From NCBI GenBank assembly GCA_002363125.1, contig DEWE01000009.1:1-64000 (forward strand): 64,000 nt of DNA, given 5' to 3'. This document shows positions 9,398 to 16,860 of the stretch, piece after piece. Source of the stretch: Candidatus Saccharibacteria bacterium UBA3218 (GTDB lineage Bacteria > Patescibacteriota > Saccharimonadia > Saccharimonadales > Saccharimonadaceae). Both the position numbers and the translations under genes were made by a program. Each line of letters opens with the position of its first letter. Position 1 is the first letter of the stretch. The notes under the pieces are model-generated. The model was not told the DNA's origin. It saw only the letters and a list, made by a program, of their open reading frames with translations, and made no database searches.

Positions 9398-12300
9398 ATG
9401 CTAGAAATTCGGGGTGTGAAGAAGGTCTATGAGACTGGCGGTATAAAGCGTACCGTACTCAATGATATTAATATTAATTTTCGTGCCTCCGAATTCGTAG
9501 CAATCCTTGGGCCGAGCGGATCAGGAAAAACTACACTTCTAAATATCGCTGGTGGGCTAGATCACTATACAAAAGGTGACTTAGAGATTAATGAAAAAAG
9601 TACCAAAAAATTTAAAGACAAAGATTGGGACAGCTATCGCAATCATCGTATAGGATTCGTTTTTCAAAGTTATAACCTCATTCCACACCAAACGGTTCTC
9701 CAAAATGTAAGACTTGCCCTGACGCTGTCTGGAATTTCAAAAAGAGAATCAATTATTAGAGCTAAAAGAGCATTAAAAGATGTTGGGCTAGAAGGGCATA
9801 TTTACAAACGCCCGGCTCAACTTTCTGGCGGACAAATGCAACGCGTAGCAATAGCTAGAGCGCTCGTGAATAATCCTGATATATTGCTGGCCGACGAGCC
9901 TACCGGCGCGCTAGATTCAGAAACTAGCATTCAAATTATGAAACTCTTGAAAGATATCGCCAAAAATAAGTTGGTGATAATGGTGACACATAATCCAGAA
10001 CTCGCCGAAAAGTATGCAACCAGAATTGTAACATTAAAAGACGGTAGAATTACTTCGGATTCTAATCCTTATGACGGTAGCAAAAATACTGCTCTAGATT
10101 CAGAAAAAGCAAAAAGCAAACATAAAAAAACTAAAATGTCTTTTGTTACGGCTTTGTCTTTGTCACTAAATAATCTACTCACCAAAAAAGCACGTACCGT
10201 GCTAGTAGCTTTTGCTGGTTCGATTGGAATTATTGGAATAGCTTTGATCTCGGCCGTGTCTACTGGCTTTCAGAATTATATTGATAAAATCGAAGAAGAT
10301 ACTTTGACTTCTTATCCGCTAGCTCTAATGAAAGAATCTGCCGACGTTACTGGTATACTGCTAAGTCTAAGTGGTAATGAAACCGCTGGTGAAGTAAATG
10401 AAAAACTCAAAGAAAATCAAATTCTGACTTCTACGCTTGGCACTGTATCAAATAATGATTTACAGAGTTTTGCGGACTACTTAGACACGCATAAAGATGA
10501 GGTGAAAGACGATATTAGATTAATGGAATATGAATATAATGTAGATCCTTTAATTTACACGGTGGATGCTACTGGCGAAGTCGCCAAAATGAATCCTAGT
10601 ACCTTGTTTACATCGCTAGTTGGCGAGTCGTCACTACTAAGGAATTACTCCTCGATGACTTCGGTATTCAGACAATATGAGTCTGAAAATCTTAAGAATG
10701 ACACTGAACTTCTGGCTGGTCGTTATCCAGAAGAATACAATGAAATGTTGGTGGTTTTGAGTAATAAAGGACAAATTTCAGAACTACTCACATATTCTCT
10801 AGGCTTTCATGATACCAATGAACTAAATAAGATTGTTACTAAAATTATGAGTGGCGAGAGCGCCGATATACATAATGAGCCGCTTGAGTTGACTTACGAT
10901 GATTTGATGAATGTGGACCTTCGCCTAGTGCCAGCTACAGAAACATTTAAATTCAATACTAAATATGACGTTTATGAAGATATGACTGGTGATAAAGATT
11001 ATATGCGACAAATTTATAATAATGCTGAGAAATTAAAGATCACCGGCGTGGCGGTGGTAAATTCTGAAATGTTGTCTGCTGGGAGTGGCGTAGCGTATTT
11101 GCCGTCACTTGTTACACACGTCATAGAGAAATCTGGCAAGACAGAAATCGTAAAAAAACAATTGGAAAATCCGGAAGTCGACATATTTTCGAATACAAAA
11201 TTCGGTGAAGAAGGGAATGATTTTGATTTTAAGTTTGAAGATCTAGTATCGATAGACGAAGTGGCTCTTTCCAAAGCCTTTGGCGTAAAGATCGATCAAA
11301 ATGCCATAGCTGCAAAAACTCAAGAATACATCAATCAGATTTCCAACGAAATCACAGCCGATATCTCACCAGTAGAAGATGCTTTGATAAAAAGGTTAAA
11401 AAATCTAATTAAAGATTTTATGACTTATATGCAAGAGATTATTGACGCCGGCGATTTCGACCAGACCAAAACACAGGAATATCTAGATAATTTTATAAAT
11501 GGGGAAGATTTTTCCAATCTAACTTCCGAATATTTATTACCAGAAGAGCAATTTAAAAATATATATAAAGGATTGGTGGGAGGATATTTTGTAGTCTGGA
11601 TGCAGGATCCATCAATTACCGTGGATCAATATTTAGAAAAAGCGGAAGTCGAAGTTGTATTAAAAAATCTTTCCGTTACAATTACGGAAATTGTAATGAA
11701 AAAAGAAATTTTGACTAGAGTCGGGGATCTTACGACATATCTTTCTAGTAGCTTTTCGCAGGCGTTTAGCGTAGATCAAGATGCTATTATTGGCGCTTTT
11801 AAATTAAATTTCACAGAAGAAGAATTATCTCGCGTGGTTACCGCCATGTTTACCAAAAAGAAGTCGACTCTAGCAACTAATCTATCGGCTTTAGGTTATC
11901 AGGATTTGGATGACCCAACAGAAATCGCGTTTTATTTCTGGAGTTTTGACGGGAAGACACATTTTATCGAGTTTTTGGAGAAATACAATAATTTGATGGA
12001 GTCTTTGGATCAGAAAGACAAGGTGATCGATTATAGCGATACCACTGGTGTATTAATGTCATCAGTAAAAACCATCGTGGACGCGGTGAGTTATGTGCTA
12101 ATCGCATTCGTGTCGATTTCGCTCGTAGTATCATCGATTATGATTGGCGTAATTACTTATATTTCGGTATATGAAAGAACAAAAGAAATAGGGATTTTAC
12201 GCGCGATTGGCGCTAGTAAGCATAATATCTCCTCCATCTTTAATGCCGAGACATTTATTATCGGGTTTTTGTCCGGCATCTTTGGTGTAATAATTTCTTA

Positions 12301-12490
12301 TCTGTTGATTCCAATTATCAATGTAGTTTTGCATCATTTTACTGGGGACATACCACTCTCTGCTACTTTGGATCCTCGTATGGCTCTACTTTTGATTGTT
12401 CTTAGCGTAATCCTTACATTAATCGGCGGTTTAATACCAGCGCGCTCAGCTTCAAAGAAAGATCCGGTAGAAGCACTGAGGAGTGAGTAA
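9398..12490 (+). CDS. Fused ABC transporter ATPase-permease (MacB/FtsX type), very large extracellular domain
   Basis: A 1030 aa single-chain half transporter. Residues 1-225 form the ATPase: Walker A GPSGSGKTT (about 38), signature LSGGQMQR (about 142), Walker B LLADEPTGALD (about 162), H-loop MVTHNPE. A membrane helix follows at about 255-280, then roughly 580 residues of extracellular domain, and three C-terminal FtsX-type helices ending near SASKKDPVEALRSE. MacB-type transporters use mechanotransmission to move or act on substrates outside the membrane rather than importing. The extracellular part is unusually long for this class. Start is the ATG 8 nt after the -10 box. It stands alone between a divergent operon and a convergent gene. 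Confidence 0.85.
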   Translation: MLEIRGVKKVYETGGIKRTVLNDININFRASEFVAILGPSGSGKTTLLNIAGGLDHYTKGDLEINEKSTKKFKDKDWDSYRNHRIGFVFQSYNLIPHQTVLQNVRLALTLSGISKRESIIRAKRALKDVGLEGHIYKRPAQLSGGQMQRVAIARALVNNPDILLADEPTGALDSETSIQIMKLLKDIAKNKLVIMVTHNPELAEKYATRIVTLKDGRITSDSNPYDGSKNTALDSEKAKSKHKKTKMSFVTALSLSLNNLLTKKARTVLVAFAGSIGIIGIALISAVSTGFQNYIDKIEEDTLTSYPLALMKESADVTGILLSLSGNETAGEVNEKLKENQILTSTLGTVSNNDLQSFADYLDTHKDEVKDDIRLMEYEYNVDPLIYTVDATGEVAKMNPSTLFTSLVGESSLLRNYSSMTSVFRQYESENLKNDTELLAGRYPEEYNEMLVVLSNKGQISELLTYSLGFHDTNELNKIVTKIMSGESADIHNEPLELTYDDLMNVDLRLVPATETFKFNTKYDVYEDMTGDKDYMRQIYNNAEKLKITGVAVVNSEMLSAGSGVAYLPSLVTHVIEKSGKTEIVKKQLENPEVDIFSNTKFGEEGNDFDFKFEDLVSIDEVALSKAFGVKIDQNAIAAKTQEYINQISNEITADISPVEDALIKRLKNLIKDFMTYMQEIIDAGDFDQTKTQEYLDNFINGEDFSNLTSEYLLPEEQFKNIYKGLVGGYFVVWMQDPSITVDQYLEKAEVEVVLKNLSVTITEIVMKKEILTRVGDLTTYLSSSFSQAFSVDQDAIIGAFKLNFTEEELSRVVTAMFTKKKSTLATNLSALGYQDLDDPTEIAFYFWSFDGKTHFIEFLEKYNNLMESLDQKDKVIDYSDTTGVLMSSVKTIVDAVSYVLIAFVSISLVVSSIMIGVITYISVYERTKEIGILRAIGASKHNISSIFNAETFIIGFLSGIFGVIISYLLIPIINVVLHHFTGDIPLSATLDPRMALLLIVLSVILTLIGGLIPARSASKKDPVEALRSE

Positions 12491-12500
12491 ACTGACATAG

Positions 12501-12525
12501 AAAAAGCGCGGCATAAAGCCGCGCT
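12501..12525 (-). terminator. Intrinsic terminator of the SipW-like gene
   Basis: On the minus strand, a perfect 8-bp stem (AGCGCGGC / GCCGCGCT) with a 5-nt loop is followed by five T. It lies just after the stop of the gene at 12533. Confidence 0.8.
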
Positions 12526-12532
12526 CGTGGTA

Positions 12533-13198
12533 TCAACCCTGAGGCTGAGTGAAGAAAACGATGTCGATACTGAAAGAATCGTTATCGTATTCTCCGATTT
12601 CTGCCAAATCGTAGGAATCAACCCACGCAGAGACGTAAATTTCGATGTTCTCACCTACGGCGACATTGCCATCGCCAAGTAACTCTGGCATCGTGGCAGA
12701 CGTTGTAGTGCTGCCAAAGTCTATAGACTTGATGCCTGAGCGAGTTACGAAGCATCCCTCTTCTTCATTGTAGTACCTAACGTCTATTCCGAATCTGAGG
12801 GCCGACGTAGCAGTGTTGCCGTTTACCACAATCTTGTAGTAAACATCCTGCACTTCACCGTTTTCCGCAGACAAAACAAATTTAGGCGCGGAAATCGGCT
12901 GTTTACCGTTTTCGTCGGTCCAGTTGGTTAAACCTGTGCTGGGTTCTCCTGTAACATTAGTTAGGATGGGGAACGTCGCTCCGTCATAAACGGAAACATT
13001 TCCGTCCTGGCCAACCGAGATGTCCGAGACTTTCAATATTAGCTTCGGGTCGTTCGGTTGGTTACTGGGCTGCTCAATTTTTCCGCTAAATAAGCGCATA
13101 CGAGCTTGCTGCGATATGTACACAGCAGCAGCTACTGTTACGCTCAGGGCGATAATTAAGGCTACAGACAGAATTGAAATTACCACTTTCTTTTTCAT
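12533..13198 (-). CDS. Exported or anchored protein of unknown function (SipW/camelysin-like layout)
   Basis: A 221 aa protein with a basic start, one hydrophobic signal-like helix (about residues 4-26) and a beta-rich, acidic extracytoplasmic domain containing SGKIEQPSNQPNDPKL and YYKIVVNG segments. The layout resembles SipW-processed surface proteins such as camelysin or TasA, but similarity is weak. The start is the ATG preceded by GGAGGAAG at the correct spacing. The gene is visibly richer in GC than its neighbours. It has a consensus promoter (TTGACA, 17 nt, TAAAAT), a leader of roughly 140 nt with a strong hairpin, and its own terminator, so it is an independent, carefully controlled unit, possibly acquired. 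Confidence 0.55.
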   Translation of the reverse strand: MKKKVVISILSVALIIALSVTVAAAVYISQQARMRLFSGKIEQPSNQPNDPKLILKVSDISVGQDGNVSVYDGATFPILTNVTGEPSTGLTNWTDENGKQPISAPKFVLSAENGEVQDVYYKIVVNGNTATSALRFGIDVRYYNEEEGCFVTRSGIKSIDFGSTTTSATMPELLGDGNVAVGENIEIYVSAWVDSYDLAEIGEYDNDSFSIDIVFFTQPQG

Positions 13199-13231
13199 AG
13201 TTTCTTCCTCCGAAAAAAATTTGATTTGAGC

Positions 13232-13281
13232 CTTTCGACTCATTTTGCCTACTAATTTTAATAGACAAGATGAGTCGAAAG
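13232..13281 (-). promoter_or_regulatory. Leader hairpin upstream of the SipW-like gene
   Basis: Inverted arms of 20 nt (CTTTCGACTCATTTTGCCTA and TAGACAAGATGAGTCGAAAG) agree at 18 of 20 positions around a 10-nt AT-rich loop. They lie in the transcribed leader, 34 nt before the start codon. This could be an mRNA-stabilising hairpin, an operator or a sensor; the sequence alone does not decide. Confidence 0.55.
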
Positions 13282-13341
13282 ACGGATTAATTTCAGAGAA
13301 ATATATTTAAATGTGCAGTGCCAATTTTTGACACTCCTTAT

Positions 13342-13370
13342 ATTTTATCATGCTTTTGCTTTTTTGTCAA
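13342..13370 (-). promoter_or_regulatory. Consensus sigma70-type promoter for the SipW-like gene
   Basis: Minus-strand TTGACA (13365-13370), 17 nt spacer, TAAAAT (13342-13347). It differs from most promoters in this window, which have only an extended -10 box. Confidence 0.75.
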
Positions 13371-13435
13371 TATGTTTATGGTTAAATTTGGGGTTTTATG
13401 TTATAATTATAAGTATCTAATCAGGAAAAAATAAG

Positions 13436-14008
13436 GTGAAAAAGATTATATATCTTTCTACTAATAAATTCAAAATCCGCGAGGTGGAGATAGTTCTAAA
13501 GGGTAAATATGGTCTAGATATAGAGGCGATGAATCCAGATTTTGAAATTTACGAGATACAGGCCAAAACCTGCTCTGAGGTAGCGGCATTTTCTGCTAAA
13601 TATGCGGCAAATAAGCTTGGGAAACCTTGTCTAAAATCTGATACTGGCCTATATCTAGAAGCATTGGGTGGGCTCCCTGGCCCTTATAATGCCTATTTTG
13701 ATCGGCAAATAGGGGTAGAAAAATTCTTAAAAATGCTAAAAGACGAGCCTAACCGTGAGGCTAGAATAGAACATTGTTTTGCGTTTTGTGAGCCCGGTAA
13801 AGAGCCGGTCGTATTTATTGGGGAAAGTCGCGGAACAATTGCTAAAGAGCCCCGCGGCAAGGACGGTCGTTGGCATGATTTTTTCTATATTCCAGATGGT
13901 GAAACTAGAACACTTTCAGAGATAGGCGATGAAGATCCAGCAAAAAAGGCCAGTTTTTATGGTGACGCAATAGATAAATTTGCAGAGTGGTCGAAAGATA
14001 ATTTATAG
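13436..14008 (+). CDS. Non-canonical purine NTP pyrophosphatase (RdgB/HAM1 family)
   Basis: Hydrolyses ITP, XTP and their deoxy forms to monophosphates, keeping damaged purines out of nucleic acids. The 190 aa length is normal. The N-terminal STNKFKIREVE matches the (S/T)xNxxK substrate motif and SDTGLYLEALGGLPGPYNAY (about 66-85) is the diagnostic HAM1 block with the catalytic Asp; SFYGDAIDKF near the end is also typical. Starts at GTG 13436, with a weak AGGAAA upstream and an extended -10 (TGTTATAAT, box at 13402-13407), giving a leader of about 20 nt. It fits the nucleotide-salvage character of the genome. Confidence 0.9.
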   Translation: MKKIIYLSTNKFKIREVEIVLKGKYGLDIEAMNPDFEIYEIQAKTCSEVAAFSAKYAANKLGKPCLKSDTGLYLEALGGLPGPYNAYFDRQIGVEKFLKMLKDEPNREARIEHCFAFCEPGKEPVVFIGESRGTIAKEPRGKDGRWHDFFYIPDGETRTLSEIGDEDPAKKASFYGDAIDKFAEWSKDNL

Positions 14009-14025
14009 GTGGGAAAATTAAAGAA

Positions 14026-14262
14026 TTATTCGTTGTCTATTATTTTAAAGAGAGCAAAATAATCTCCGCCATAGTAGACTACGTCTTCTCCATCTGCCGT
14101 TTTTATCCATTCTTCTAAATTGATATTAAAATTATTTTTTAATCCATTTGCTTCATATTTTAGCTCAGACATATGGTCGCGTGACCAGATGTCATACTTT
14201 TTTCTATCTTCATCTTCAATACATTTTTGGCTAGGGTAAATTAAGCAAGTTTTAACGATTTA
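14026..14262 (-). pseudogene. C-terminal remnant of an unidentified protein gene
   Basis: On the minus strand an open frame of about 79 codons ends at 14026. It reads like real protein (segments LIYPSQKCIEDEDRKKYDIW, NINLEEWIKTADGEDVVYYG, FALFKIIDNE) with normal codon use, but it begins directly after an in-frame TAA and has no start codon or Shine-Dalgarno sequence at its 5' end. The only internal ATG would give 48 residues. I read it as the 3' end of a gene whose 5' part was lost or frameshifted. It fills most of the 359-bp gap between the HAM1 and methyltransferase genes. The original family is not recognised. Confidence 0.5.
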
Positions 14263-14367
14263 CAGAGAATATATTCGTCAAAAGTTGAGGAAGCTTAACT
14301 CCAAAAACTAATCATCTCGAATTTGTTATAATAAAGGTATTATAAACAATCAGAGGAAATATGACGT

Positions 14368-15021
14368 ATGAGTAAAGAGAATAAGGATACTTTAGTCGCG
14401 TATGATAATACGGCACAAATTTATTTAAACAACACAATCGCTCATAATAAAAAGCGCCCAGAGCATGCCCTTGAAAAGAAAAAACAATTAATAGAAAATC
14501 TTCGGAAAGCTTTTAACACATTACCATCAGATGCCAAAGTTCTGGAAATAGGTTCAGCAGATGGAGAAAATGCAAAAATTCTCGAAACGTTTAAATTCAA
14601 TGTTATTGCTTCTGATGTAGCGCCCGCCTTCATTGCTACTTGCGAAAAGCAGGGACTAAAAACAGTTAAAATTAATGTCTTGGAGGATGATTTGCCAACT
14701 AAACTTAATGGTGTTTTGTGCTGGCGCGTGTTCGTGCATTTCACTCCTGAAGATTTGGAGCTGGCTTTGCAACGAATTTATGATGCACTTATGGGGAATG
14801 GACGTTTAGTATTTAATGTTATAGATAGCGCTACGCATGATTGTAATAGCCAATGGGTGGACTTTGAGGGTGAGTACAAAATGGGCGTCAAACGGTATTA
14901 CGCTTATTACAGTAAAGACGAAATCATAGATATAATCAGTAAAACTAAATTCAAAATAGTATCCGAATGGCACGAACATGGCGGGCACAATGACTGGTTC
15001 TGTTTTGTATTGGAGAAATAA
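14368..15021 (+). CDS. Class I SAM-dependent methyltransferase
   Basis: A 217 aa Rossmann-fold methyltransferase. Motif I is KVLEIGSADGENAKIL (about 58), followed by an acidic residue in IASDVAPAF (about 80) and the motif-IV-like LNGVLCWRVFVHFTPEDL (about 110-127). The substrate cannot be told. Start is ATG 14368. A short overlapping reading frame (ATG 14360, MTYE, stop at TAA 14372-14374) has the good Shine-Dalgarno AGAGGAAA and overlaps this start, which may couple translation. The next gene starts right after its stop. Confidence 0.75.
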   Translation: MSKENKDTLVAYDNTAQIYLNNTIAHNKKRPEHALEKKKQLIENLRKAFNTLPSDAKVLEIGSADGENAKILETFKFNVIASDVAPAFIATCEKQGLKTVKINVLEDDLPTKLNGVLCWRVFVHFTPEDLELALQRIYDALMGNGRLVFNVIDSATHDCNSQWVDFEGEYKMGVKRYYAYYSKDEIIDIISKTKFKIVSEWHEHGGHNDWFCFVLEK

Positions 15022-15654
15022 ATGAAACGGGTCAATAAAGAAATTACTAATTATGTCGAAGCAGAAATATTGCCAAAATACAATAAACTAGGTGGGCACA
15101 CTGATAAACATATCCGACAGGTTATTGAGCGTAGTCTTCGATTTTATCAACAGGAGCCAGATTTAAATATTGATATGGTTTATGTAATTGCAGCATATCA
15201 TGACTTAGGCAGGTTAATTAATAATGAAACTCATAATATCGAATCGGCAAAACTATTGCGCAAGGATAAGTTTATAAAGGAGCATTTTTCTGATAAAGAA
15301 ATAGGCGTTATGGCTGAGGCAATCGAAGATCATCGAGCTTCGCTTGGGCATGAACCGCGAAGCACGTATGGAAAGCTTGTGTCGTCCGCAGATCGAAATA
15401 CAGATATTAATGATATGCTGAGTCGAGTCTATGATTACACTAAGCATTTACATCCAGAAATGAGCGAGAGCAAAATATTAGAAGAGGCTCGCTATCATTT
15501 ACGAAGAAAGTATTCTCCAGACGGATATGCATCAAGTACGATGTACTTCGACGACCCAGATTTTGCATCAGTATTAATAAAGGTCAAAGAGGTTACGCGT
15601 AGCCCAGAAATATTTACAAAAATTATGCGCGAGTACAACTCAAAACGTAAATAA
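15022..15654 (+). CDS. HD-domain phosphohydrolase
   Basis: A 210 aa protein with the HD-superfamily metal ligands: GGHTDKHIRQV (His near 29), YHDLGR (HD near 58), EDHRASLGH (about 95) and a later Asp in SSADRNTD (about 115). Such enzymes cleave phosphoester bonds of nucleotides or phosphorylated metabolites; the substrate is not known. It begins directly after the methyltransferase stop with GGAG inside the upstream gene, so both form one operon. Confidence 0.75.
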   Translation: MKRVNKEITNYVEAEILPKYNKLGGHTDKHIRQVIERSLRFYQQEPDLNIDMVYVIAAYHDLGRLINNETHNIESAKLLRKDKFIKEHFSDKEIGVMAEAIEDHRASLGHEPRSTYGKLVSSADRNTDINDMLSRVYDYTKHLHPEMSESKILEEARYHLRRKYSPDGYASSTMYFDDPDFASVLIKVKEVTRSPEIFTKIMREYNSKRK

Positions 15655-15682
15655 AAATAGAAGCAAGCACTTCTTTTAATCT

Positions 15683-15727
15683 TGGCTAGGCTGACAGGAT
15701 TCGCACCGAAGGTCCGAATCCGTACAC
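15683..15727 (-). other. tRNA 3'-end-like fragment with inverted repeat
   Basis: On the minus strand the segment ends in CAGCCTAGCCA with a degenerate T-arm (GGTGCGAATCC), resembling the 3' end of the neighbouring tRNA-Gln (20 of 25 positions). No 5' acceptor strand, D-arm or anticodon arm accompanies it. It also forms a hairpin (GGATTCGGACC, 3-nt loop, GGTGCGAATCC). A 5-bp hairpin with T-rich flanks at about 15659-15678 could end transcription on both strands. It may be a decayed tRNA copy or integration scar. Confidence 0.35.
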
Positions 15728-15748
15728 TAAAGTTTACACAACAAAAAA

Positions 15749-15823
15749 TGGCTAGGGTGGAGGGATTCGAACCCCCGAATGGTGGGACCAGAACCCACTG
15801 CCTTACCACTTGGCGACACCCTA
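15749..15823 (-). tRNA. tRNA-Gln (anticodon CUG)
   Basis: A full cloverleaf is seen on the minus strand: acceptor TAGGGTG/CACCCTA, D-arm GCCAAGTGGTAAGGC, anticodon stem GTGGG/CCCAC with loop TTCTGGT (anticodon CTG), T-arm GGGGG-TTCGAAT-CCCTC, discriminator G and an encoded CCA. The GCCAAGTGGTAAGGCA segment is typical of tRNA-Gln. A TATAAT box at 15835-15840 places transcription start a few nt before the mature 5' end. Confidence 0.93.
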
Positions 15824-15876
15824 TCGGTGAATATATTATACCATAAACATTGCGGAAGTGTTATAATTTAGTTATT

Positions 15877-16839
15877 ATGGCGAAAAAGAAAAATGTCTTT
15901 ACAAAAAATGAACTTTCCACTCTTTCTGCAGAAGAGATCATCGATAAGATTCAACACGAAAATTATTCTTTACTAAACTCTTTGGGAGCGGAGGATCTGC
16001 GCAAGGAAATGGTTCCAGTGGGTAAGGCTTGTAACACGGCAATCAACTATTTTTTTAATACTACCGGACCAAAAAACGACGAAGTGGCTCATAACAAAGC
16101 TGCTCGCAAAAAATTAGTTAAAGTCCTGTCAAAAATCACACCCGGATCTTATGCTGGGATGCCAAAAGACAGAGAAAATGGGCTAGTAATCGGCTTCAAT
16201 CATCCATCGCTTGGTGAGATTGCACGTATTTTAACGATGAAGATCGATATTATGGGGGACAAACCAATGTATTTTCCGGTGAACTTACCTTGGTATGAGG
16301 CACTTGCTCCAAATTTTGACAGAATCAAAAGACTGGGCATCATCATTACCCCAACCATTACCCCATCAACTTGGCGGAAAATGGGATTGAAAGAGGGGAC
16401 GAAATTATATGAAGCTGCAAATAAAATAAAAAAGGATTTTCGCAATATCTACACCAATCTCTCACATGATGCAGTATTAAATGGTGGCGTAATATTTGTG
16501 GCTCCATCTGCTACTCGACAGGCTACAATATTTAAGACCGAGGAAGCCTATAATAAAGAAGAAGAAATTATACCCACTATGTCTATGTTGGCCTTAAAAC
16601 TATATTCTGATCCAAAAATGAACTGTGATTTTCTACCAATGGCGGTTTTGCCACCAAAAAATTACAAGCGTGGGTTAAATTTTAATAAAAGATATCGCTT
16701 GATTCCAGGTAAAATTATGACCGCAGCCGAAATCCGTAAAAAATATTTCAAAACCAAAAATCCAAAAAGGCTCGATGGTTTTGATTGGGAATTTCATAAA
16801 AGAATTGCCGATGAATTGCCAAAAAATTTTTGGTACTAG
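15877..16839 (+). CDS. PlsC-like acyltransferase family protein, degenerate motif
   Basis: A 320 aa protein with a GFNHPSLGEIARI block (about residue 108) and a later VAPSATRQA block (about 210) at positions where glycerolipid acyltransferases have NHxxxxD and EGTRS. The acidic residue of the HX4D motif appears as Glu and the second motif is altered, so activity is uncertain. A role in phospholipid acylation or remodelling would fit the nearby lipid genes (AMP-ligase, pgsA, cdsA elsewhere in the window). Start is ATG 15877, 9 nt after TATAAT (15862-15867). It lies just upstream of the glucan phosphorylase. Confidence 0.5.
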   Translation: MAKKKNVFTKNELSTLSAEEIIDKIQHENYSLLNSLGAEDLRKEMVPVGKACNTAINYFFNTTGPKNDEVAHNKAARKKLVKVLSKITPGSYAGMPKDRENGLVIGFNHPSLGEIARILTMKIDIMGDKPMYFPVNLPWYEALAPNFDRIKRLGIIITPTITPSTWRKMGLKEGTKLYEAANKIKKDFRNIYTNLSHDAVLNGGVIFVAPSATRQATIFKTEEAYNKEEEIIPTMSMLALKLYSDPKMNCDFLPMAVLPPKNYKRGLNFNKRYRLIPGKIMTAAEIRKKYFKTKNPKRLDGFDWEFHKRIADELPKNFWY

Positions 16840-16860
16840 TGTGATATAATCATAAGCAGT

